DNA from: Candidatus Frackibacter sp. WG13
Lineage (GTDB): Bacteria; Bacillota; Halanaerobiia; Halobacteroidales; Acetohalobiaceae
Assembly: GCF_900114655.1 (NCBI RefSeq)
Contig: NZ_FOTT01000027.1
Coordinates: 1 to 45,906, forward strand
Direction: 5' to 3'
DNA length: 45,906 bases
The translations under genes were made by a program, and so were the position numbers. Under the pieces are notes generated by a model. The model saw only the letters and a list, made by a program, of their open reading frames with translations. It did no database searches and was not told the DNA's origin. Positions 41,050 to 45,906 of the stretch are shown here, piece by piece. Position 1 is the first letter of the stretch. Every line of letters begins with the position of its first letter.

Positions 41050-41907
41050 ATGTCAATCACAAGTAATATAAGTTCCAAACAGATTATTATAATATTAATA
41101 ATAATATTGTCAATTTCATTATTAAGTATTACCCCTATTTTTGCTAAAGAAGATTCAGAAGTTAAGAATGTAATTGAACATGGCAATGTTATGATTACAA
41201 AAGATCAGGTAGTAAAGAATGTAATTGCTGTTGGTGGGGAAGTGATTATTGCTGGGACAGTAAAGGATGATGTAGTAGTTTTAGGTGGAGACTTAGTAAT
41301 TAAGCCTTCAGCTATAATTCTAGGTAATATAGGAGTAATTGGTGGCAAGGTTACACAAGCATCAGAGGCAAAAATTACGGAAAATATCTTTAATTTAGAA
41401 TTATTAACGTCAGATTTTGATATTCTATTAGTAGGTCTACTTTTATTACTCTTCTTTATGTTTATTAAGTATTTAGTTGCTATTATATTACTATTATTAA
41501 GTATTTTATTAAATTTATTGATTCCCAAACAGATTAATTCTATAGCTGATACAGTTACCAATGATTTTATAAAGGTTGCTTTGATTGGAGTTACTAGTTT
41601 GCTTTTATTTAATTTATTAATTATTATTACTGCTTTTACTATAATTGGTTCTGCTTTTAGTCTTCTGTTATTGAGTTTACTATTAGCAGGTATTTTTATT
41701 GGTTTAAATGGAATGGCATATTTGATTGGGAAGCAATTGTCGAAATTAATTACAATTAAAATAGATAGTCAAATCACTTTAAGTATATTTGGGATGAGCT
41801 TGATAGCTCTATGTTGGTTTATCCCAATAATAGGGGGATTATTCTTAATAGTTTTAGCTACATTAGGATTTGGAGCTATAATTTATAATTTATTACCGTT
41901 GAAATAG
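41050..41907 (+). CDS. membrane protein with bactofilin-like beta-repeat segment
   Basis: 285 residues. After an N-terminal signal or anchor helix, residues about 45-110 show repeats such as IAVGGEVIIAGTVKDDVVVLGGDLVIKPSA and GVIGGKV that resemble the beta-helical coil of bactofilin or polymer-forming proteins. Four or five membrane helices follow. Located right after the anti-sigma gene, it is likely part of the same operon and may be the target or the sensor of the ECF response. AAGGAG precedes the ATG. Confidence 0.8.
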   Translation: MSITSNISSKQIIIILIIILSISLLSITPIFAKEDSEVKNVIEHGNVMITKDQVVKNVIAVGGEVIIAGTVKDDVVVLGGDLVIKPSAIILGNIGVIGGKVTQASEAKITENIFNLELLTSDFDILLVGLLLLLFFMFIKYLVAIILLLLSILLNLLIPKQINSIADTVTNDFIKVALIGVTSLLLFNLLIIITAFTIIGSAFSLLLLSLLLAGIFIGLNGMAYLIGKQLSKLITIKIDSQITLSIFGMSLIALCWFIPIIGGLFLIVLATLGFGAIIYNLLPLK

Positions 41908-41931
41908 ATAGAGAGAAGTGGAGTGAATAGT

Positions 41932-42981
41932 GTGGATAATCGGATTAGAAATGGCCTGATCTTCTTTTATATTGTAAGTTTATTAGTAATTGGAGGTATT
42001 ATTTACTATACAGCAAATTTTGAAACTTGGCAACAGATTTTTAGATTAAAGTTACATTATATCTTATTAACTTTAGTTTTAACCATAGTAATGTGGTTCT
42101 TTGATTTTATGAGAATTAAGGAATTAGCAAGAGGAATCGGTGAGGATATTTCCTTTCCTTTAGGTTTTAAATTAGTTTGGACTAATCTATTTTTAGCAGC
42201 AGTGACTCCTTTTCAAACTGGTGGGGGTCCAATGCAAGTCTTTTTGCTACATCGAAAGAAGGTATCTATTTCTAGAGGAATCGTTATTACTTCTATGAAG
42301 TTTATTATTGCCCTTTTATTCTTTGCTGTTATAAGTCCACTTATTATAATTTTATATCCTGAATTATTGCCGCAAAGTAATTTTAAATATGTATTTTCTT
42401 ATATCATCTTTTTCTTTGCTTTGACCGGTATCTTGTATATAGCTATTATTTTATTTCCTAAGAGAATTAAAAGCTTCTTATATATAATAATAGATTTTTT
42501 AAATAAGTTTAAATTCATCAATAAAAAGCATACTGATAAATTACTAAAGTTCGCTTTAAAGAATATAAATGAATTTAATACTAGTTTTCGAGTATATTTA
42601 ACTAAAGGAAGGAAAAACTTATTATTAAGTATTATTTATACCATTCTGTTTTTAGTGGTACAATTTAGTATTCCGGTATTATTAATTAAAGCTTTTGGTT
42701 TTGAAGTGCCTTTTTTCACGATTATTCTAAATCAAGTTATCTTAACAACATTGATGTATTTTACACCTACTCCTGGTGGAAGTGGAATAGCAGAAGGTGG
42801 CTTTATGATTCTATTTTTACGGTATGTGCCTAAGTATTCGATTGGATTACTAATTTTATTGTGGCGATTTTTTGTGATCTATTTAGGTGTTGCATTAGGA
42901 TTATACGTATTTATTAAGGTTTTAGGTCAGGTTACTTTAGATAAAATTATGAATGTCGAAGGTGAAAAAGAAGGGAGTTGA
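41932..42981 (+). CDS. flippase-like LPG synthase-TM (UPF0104/AglD) protein
   Basis: About 349 residues with eight to nine helices. PFQTGGGPMQVFLLHRKKVS and the late TPTPGGSGIAEGGFMILF are the family motifs of lysylphosphatidylglycerol synthase TM-region/AglD-like proteins. GTG start at 41932; an in-frame GTG at 41923 overlaps the ribosome-binding site. It lies 5 nt before a glycosyltransferase gene, which suggests both work on one lipid or glycolipid. The catalytic LPG synthase domain is missing, so flippase or transfer is more likely. Confidence 0.82.
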   Translation: MDNRIRNGLIFFYIVSLLVIGGIIYYTANFETWQQIFRLKLHYILLTLVLTIVMWFFDFMRIKELARGIGEDISFPLGFKLVWTNLFLAAVTPFQTGGGPMQVFLLHRKKVSISRGIVITSMKFIIALLFFAVISPLIIILYPELLPQSNFKYVFSYIIFFFALTGILYIAIILFPKRIKSFLYIIIDFLNKFKFINKKHTDKLLKFALKNINEFNTSFRVYLTKGRKNLLLSIIYTILFLVVQFSIPVLLIKAFGFEVPFFTIILNQVILTTLMYFTPTPGGSGIAEGGFMILFLRYVPKYSIGLLILLWRFFVIYLGVALGLYVFIKVLGQVTLDKIMNVEGEKEGS

Positions 42982-42986
42982 TTTAT

Positions 42987-44174
42987 ATGCATATCGCTAT
43001 GTTTACTAATAACTATCGACCGTTTGTAGGTGGGGTCCCGATTTCAATAGATATTTTTGCTAAAAAGTTTAGAGAGATGGGGCATCAAGTTACTATTTTT
43101 GCCCCTAAATATAAGGACCTTACTGAAGATGAGGAGAATGTTGTTCGAATTCCATCGCTGAGAGTACTTAAGCATGGTAATAATTATTTGCCGATTCCTG
43201 TGTCTATATTAAGTAGTTTAAAACGAAAGTTTTTTGATTTAGATATAGATGTAATTCATTGTCATCATCCATTCTTTTTGGGAAGAGTAGGGCAGAAATT
43301 AGGTAATAAATATGGTATACCAGTAGTTTATACTTACCATACTCGTTATAAAGAATACTGTCATTATCTACCTTTAGGAGTAGATAAGGTTTGTGGAATA
43401 GCTTTAGATAAGATAGTTGGGGACTTCTGTAATCAATCTAATTTAGTCTTTACCCCGACTCGAGGGATGACTGAATACTTAAAGAATATTGGTGTTAAAT
43501 CAGATATTAAGGTAATGCCAACGGGAATGGACCTTAGCAATTATGATGAAGTAGAAGTTGGTGATTATGCTAGTAATAAAGGAATCGATGATAATGAGTT
43601 ATTACTCTTTGTTAGTAGATTGGCTACGGAGAAGAATATTGATTTTTTAATTAATTCTTTAGAATCGGTGTTAAAGGCAGACTTGAAAAGAAAGTTACTA
43701 ATAGTTGGAGATGGGCCAGAAAGAAAAAATTTAGTTCAAATGACTAAGGATTTAGGAATTAATGAGCAGGTTGAATTCTTGGGTAGAAAAGAACGTAAAG
43801 AACTAATTAAACTCTATAAGATAGCGGATGTTTTTGTTTTTTCTTCTTTATCAGAGACTCAAGGAATGGTAATTACAGAGGCTCTCGCCGGTAAGACACC
43901 AGTTGTAGCGTTAGAAGGAACCGGGGTTAAAGATATTATTACTGATGGTGAAGATGGTTATCTATTACAACCTGGTGATAGTCAGGGTTTTGCGCGAAGG
44001 GTAGAGAAGTTATTAACAGATAAAGACCTATATCAAAAAATGAGTAAAAAAGCATTAGAGAAGTCTAATCAATATAGTATTGATAAGTTAGCTAACGATG
44101 TATTAGGACATTATTATACGCTATGTAAACGTAAAGTTAGCTATCAACCGGAAGTAGTTGTAGGAAGAAGGTAG
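42987..44174 (+). CDS. glycosyltransferase family 4 (GT-B)
   Basis: 395 residues. N-terminal GVPISIDIFAKKFREMGHQVTIFAP and the C-terminal nucleotide-binding part with VSRLATEKNIDFLI and the ETQGMVITEALAGKTPVVALEGTG EX7E motif. Family members include diacylglycerol glucosyltransferases; here the neighbour flippase-like protein supports glycolipid synthesis. GGGAG serves the ATG at 42987; a TTG at 42978 is in frame. Stop is TAG. Confidence 0.88.
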   Translation: MHIAMFTNNYRPFVGGVPISIDIFAKKFREMGHQVTIFAPKYKDLTEDEENVVRIPSLRVLKHGNNYLPIPVSILSSLKRKFFDLDIDVIHCHHPFFLGRVGQKLGNKYGIPVVYTYHTRYKEYCHYLPLGVDKVCGIALDKIVGDFCNQSNLVFTPTRGMTEYLKNIGVKSDIKVMPTGMDLSNYDEVEVGDYASNKGIDDNELLLFVSRLATEKNIDFLINSLESVLKADLKRKLLIVGDGPERKNLVQMTKDLGINEQVEFLGRKERKELIKLYKIADVFVFSSLSETQGMVITEALAGKTPVVALEGTGVKDIITDGEDGYLLQPGDSQGFARRVEKLLTDKDLYQKMSKKALEKSNQYSIDKLANDVLGHYYTLCKRKVSYQPEVVVGRR

Positions 44175-44397
44175 TTAGGGTTAAGGTTAAGATTAAGGCT
44201 AATGATAATAATATTAAGAATTAAGTAATTAATAATGAGGTTCAAACTGAGTATTTACTTGGTTTGGGCTTTTTTGTTTTTATGGTTTAATAGGGGAGTA
44301 TATTTAATTGTAATATTATTTATGCAGGAAGTTAATTGTTTTGTCTAGTATAATATATTAGTAAATAGAGAGGTTAAGGTTTAGGCTAAGGTTGAGG
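44174..44397. repeat. short degenerate TTAAGG/TTAGGC repeats in the intergenic region
   Basis: Runs of a 6-nt type pattern (TTAGGG, TTAAGG, TTAAGA, TTAAGG) at 44174-44201 and again at 44371-44397 (TTAAGG, TTTAGG, CTAAGG). The gap between the glycosyltransferase and the next gene otherwise holds a terminator and no gene. Confidence 0.45.
44238..44276 (+). terminator. intrinsic terminator after the glycosyltransferase gene
   Basis: AGGTTCAAAC pairs with GTTTGGGCTT (three G-U pairs) around an inner AGT/ACT hairpin, followed by TTTTTG. Confidence 0.75.
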
Positions 44398-44425
44398 AAA
44401 AACAGAGGAGGTAAATATCACAAAT

Positions 44426-45169
44426 ATGATACAAAGAGAAGCAGAGATCTATCATCTTTATCATAGTGGGGTTGCAGTTGAGACTTCTAATTCTTTTTTA
44501 ATTTTTGATTATTTTAATGATTCTCCAGTTGGTCAAGAAAGAAGTATTGAGAACGGAGTAATAACAGCAGATAGTTTACAAGCTAAAGATAATAATTTAG
44601 TATTTGTAAGTCATAATCATGCTGATCATTTCAACTCTGTCATTTTCGATTGGGTAAAGAATAATTCAAACATCAATTATATATTAAGTGATGATATAGA
44701 CGTCTCAGATAAGAGTAACTACTATAAAGTTAAAGAATACCAAAAACTTGAATTAGATGATATATATATCGAAACATATGGAACTACAGACCAAGGGGTT
44801 TCGTTCTATGTAGAAGTAGATGGTCTTAATATCTTCCACTCTGGAGATTTAAACTGGTGGCATTGGAAGAAGTTTACCACTAAAGAGCAAAAAAGAGAGG
44901 AAGAGGATTATAAAGCAGAACTTAACAAATTAAAAGGAAAAGAGATTGATATAGCATTTGTACCGGTTGATCCTAGGTTAGAAGAATTTTATTATTTAGC
45001 TGGAAGATATTTTGCAGAGAATATTCAACCGAAATTAATAGTGCCCATTCATTTTAGAGATAACTATTATATTACTACAGATTTTGCTGCAGAGATCAAA
45101 GAATTACCTGTAGAGACTGTAGAAATTAAGAGAAGAGGTGAAAAAATTAATGAAGCAGGAAGGTGGTAG
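44426..45169 (+). CDS. metallo-beta-lactamase-fold hydrolase (UlaG/lactonase-like)
   Basis: 247 residues. The HxHxDH metal motif is SHNHADHFN (His63, His65, Asp67, His68), with further ligands in FHSGDLNWWHW and VPIHF. The size and layout match UlaG-like beta-lactamase-fold hydrolases; the natural substrate is not clear. GAGGAGG lies 14 nt before the ATG, somewhat far. The stop comes 6 nt before the Nudix start, so the two were probably co-transcribed. Confidence 0.83.
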   Translation: MIQREAEIYHLYHSGVAVETSNSFLIFDYFNDSPVGQERSIENGVITADSLQAKDNNLVFVSHNHADHFNSVIFDWVKNNSNINYILSDDIDVSDKSNYYKVKEYQKLELDDIYIETYGTTDQGVSFYVEVDGLNIFHSGDLNWWHWKKFTTKEQKREEEDYKAELNKLKGKEIDIAFVPVDPRLEEFYYLAGRYFAENIQPKLIVPIHFRDNYYITTDFAAEIKELPVETVEIKRRGEKINEAGRW

Positions 45170-45175
45170 CCAACG

Positions 45176-45346
45176 ATGAATAGGGATTTAGACAAGATAA
45201 AAGAGATGTTACAAAAACCCCCTGGAATTAGTGGCAAAGAAAGATATTTTAATTCTGCTGTTTTAATACCTTTGGTATTAATAGATGGTGAATATCAGTT
45301 TTTATCTAAAACAGCCAAGAAAACACCATCTAAATCTGTGATTTAG
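45176..45346 (+). pseudogene. Nudix (CoA pyrophosphatase-like) gene cut by an insertion element
   Basis: Encodes MNRDLDKIKEMLQ, KPPGISG and SAVLIPLVLIDGEYQFL, the N-terminal part typical of CoA-pyrophosphatase-type Nudix hydrolases, then departs from the family at about residue 45-50 and stops at a TAG after 56 residues. The Nudix box is absent. The departure falls at the left end of an IS200/IS605-like element, so the element has inserted into this gene. The 3' half, if kept, would lie beyond the right edge. GAAGGTGG precedes the ATG. Confidence 0.75.
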
Positions 45347-45395
45347 GTGGTGATAAATTGGCTATTTTAAGTTTAATTAAATATTGAATTTAAAA

Positions 45396-45509
45396 TTACT
45401 CTTTTCCTTGATTTTCAATATATTCTTTAATTGTTTCTATGGTAGCACCACCAGTAGATACAACGCAATAGCTTCTAGACCAAAAAGCAGATTCCAAATG
45501 GAGGAGGTG
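45396..45509 (-). pseudogene. tnpA remnant (C-terminal end of HUH transposase)
   Basis: On the minus strand, SAFWSRSYCVVSTGGATIET followed by IKEYIENQGKE and a TAA stop matches the last part of IS200/IS605 TnpA, including the helix with the catalytic Tyr. The N-terminal two thirds with the HUH motif are missing; the frame runs into the tnpB start region. The element can no longer supply its own TnpA. Confidence 0.75.
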
Positions 45510-45516
45510 TAAAGAA

Positions 45517-45906
45517 ATGAAATTAACTTTTAAATTCAAACCTAATTTTAGTCATAAACAACTAGAAATAGTTAAAGAACTAAGTTGGCATTGTTCAAAA
45601 TTGTATAATACAGTTAATTATCAAATAAAGAATAATGAAGAAGTCAAACCTGTATATACTCGATTAGAAAATAATTTTAAATCTAATTGGCATACAGATT
45701 ATTTACACAGCCATAATAGACAACAACTATTTAAACAATTAGCTCAAGATTGGAAAAGTTACTTTAACTCAATCAAAGATTACAATAATAATCCTAATAA
45801 ATATCAAGGTCAACCAAAACCACCTAATTTTAAATATTTAAATAGTAATCCAAGCGAAATAATATTTACTAACTTAGCTACCAGAATTAGAGAAGGAAAA
45901 CTGTTA
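45517..45906 (+). CDS. tnpB: TnpB/OrfB (RNA-guided nuclease of IS200/IS605 family), partial at window edge
   Basis: 130 codons, open to the right edge. MKLTFKFKPNFSHKQLEIVKE and CSKLYNTVNYQIKN near the N-terminus and DYLHSHNRQQLFKQLAQDWKSYFNSIKDY further on match the helical N-terminal OrfB domain. GGAGGAGGTG lies 8 nt before the ATG. TnpB proteins are RNA-guided DNA nucleases that use a right-end RNA; the RuvC part and that RNA lie outside the window. Confidence 0.85.
   Translation, partial: MKLTFKFKPNFSHKQLEIVKELSWHCSKLYNTVNYQIKNNEEVKPVYTRLENNFKSNWHTDYLHSHNRQQLFKQLAQDWKSYFNSIKDYNNNPNKYQGQPKPPNFKYLNSNPSEIIFTNLATRIREGKLL

Larger units (their letters stand above)
45308..45906 (+). mobile_element. 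IS200/IS605-type element, left end and part of body
   Basis: Begins near a two-step hairpin: AGCCAA (45313-45318) with TTGGCT (45358-45363), enclosing CACCATCTAAAT (45324-45335) with ATTTAGGTGGTG (45341-45352). Such imperfect palindromes are the ends recognised by HUH TnpA transposases. Inside are a minus-strand tnpA remnant and a plus-strand tnpB. The right end is outside the window. Confidence 0.75.

Noticed and set aside
44174-44397. Telomere-like or origin repeats
   Set aside because: The TTAAGG/TTAGGC pattern is degenerate and short; no DnaA boxes or other origin features are nearby.

Overview
The window is low-GC DNA with strong AGGAGG-type ribosome-binding sites and sigma-A promoters. 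It carries spore-related genes (spoVT, a SleB-type hydrolase, a CwlD-like amidase, DUF1657), a methenyl-THF cyclohydrolase, an adenosylcobalamin-dependent ribonucleotide reductase, multihaem cytochromes and two UGA-containing selenoprotein genes. Together these suggest an anaerobic, selenocysteine-using clostridial-type Firmicute. The order Halanaerobiales (Acetohalobium/Selenihalanaerobacter-like) is my best guess; this is inference from gene content and style, not a database match.

Layout. 1-8.2 kb: a small basic ORF, a large nested inverted repeat, a cold-shock protein, thiD, an HtrA protease, an AprA/AprB-like flavoprotein and ferredoxin pair with rubredoxin, a TPR protein, two tandem half-size permeases and fchA. 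8.3-14.9 kb: small spore-type genes, SpoVT, a NapH-like polyferredoxin, a ZIP transporter, a hydroxyacid dehydrogenase, two DMT-type transporters and a six-haem NapC/NrfH-like cytochrome. 14.9-20.3 kb: a thiol/metal redox block with a small ferredoxin, thioredoxin, rhodanese, selenocysteine glutaredoxin, class II ribonucleotide reductase, SleB-like hydrolase and a selenocysteine MerT-like membrane protein. Three promoters here share a C-tract/G-tract palindrome just downstream of the -10 box. 20.4-36.2 kb: a methyltransferase, then an 11-subunit complex I operon in the order KLMN-ABCD-HIJ without EFG, a B12-binding radical SAM protein, two Com-like zinc-ribbon miniproteins, a small membrane protein, a seven-haem cytochrome and a cytochrome b-like protein. 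36.3-45.2 kb: lipoproteins, an M48 peptidase, the amidase, an ECF sigma/anti-sigma/membrane-protein operon, a flippase-like protein with a glycosyltransferase, and a metallo-beta-lactamase fold protein. 45.2 kb to the end: a Nudix gene cut by an IS200/IS605-type element with a decayed tnpA and an intact-looking tnpB start.

The most novel-looking signal is a family of six leader elements (two before nuoK, one after nuoJ, three around the zinc-ribbon genes and before the seven-haem cytochrome). Each consists of 2-5 copies of a short unit, consensus AGTCCAGAGGCC, and the last unit forms the 5' arm of an intrinsic terminator whose remaining stem is different in every copy. This looks like a dedicated RNA attenuation system over respiratory genes. 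The two Com-like zinc-ribbon proteins encoded among the elements are candidate RNA-binding factors; that link is a hypothesis.

Other strong points are two complete selenocysteine genes with bacterial SECIS hairpins at suitable distance, and a terminator leader before the seleno-glutaredoxin whose loop is complementary to the gene's Shine-Dalgarno.
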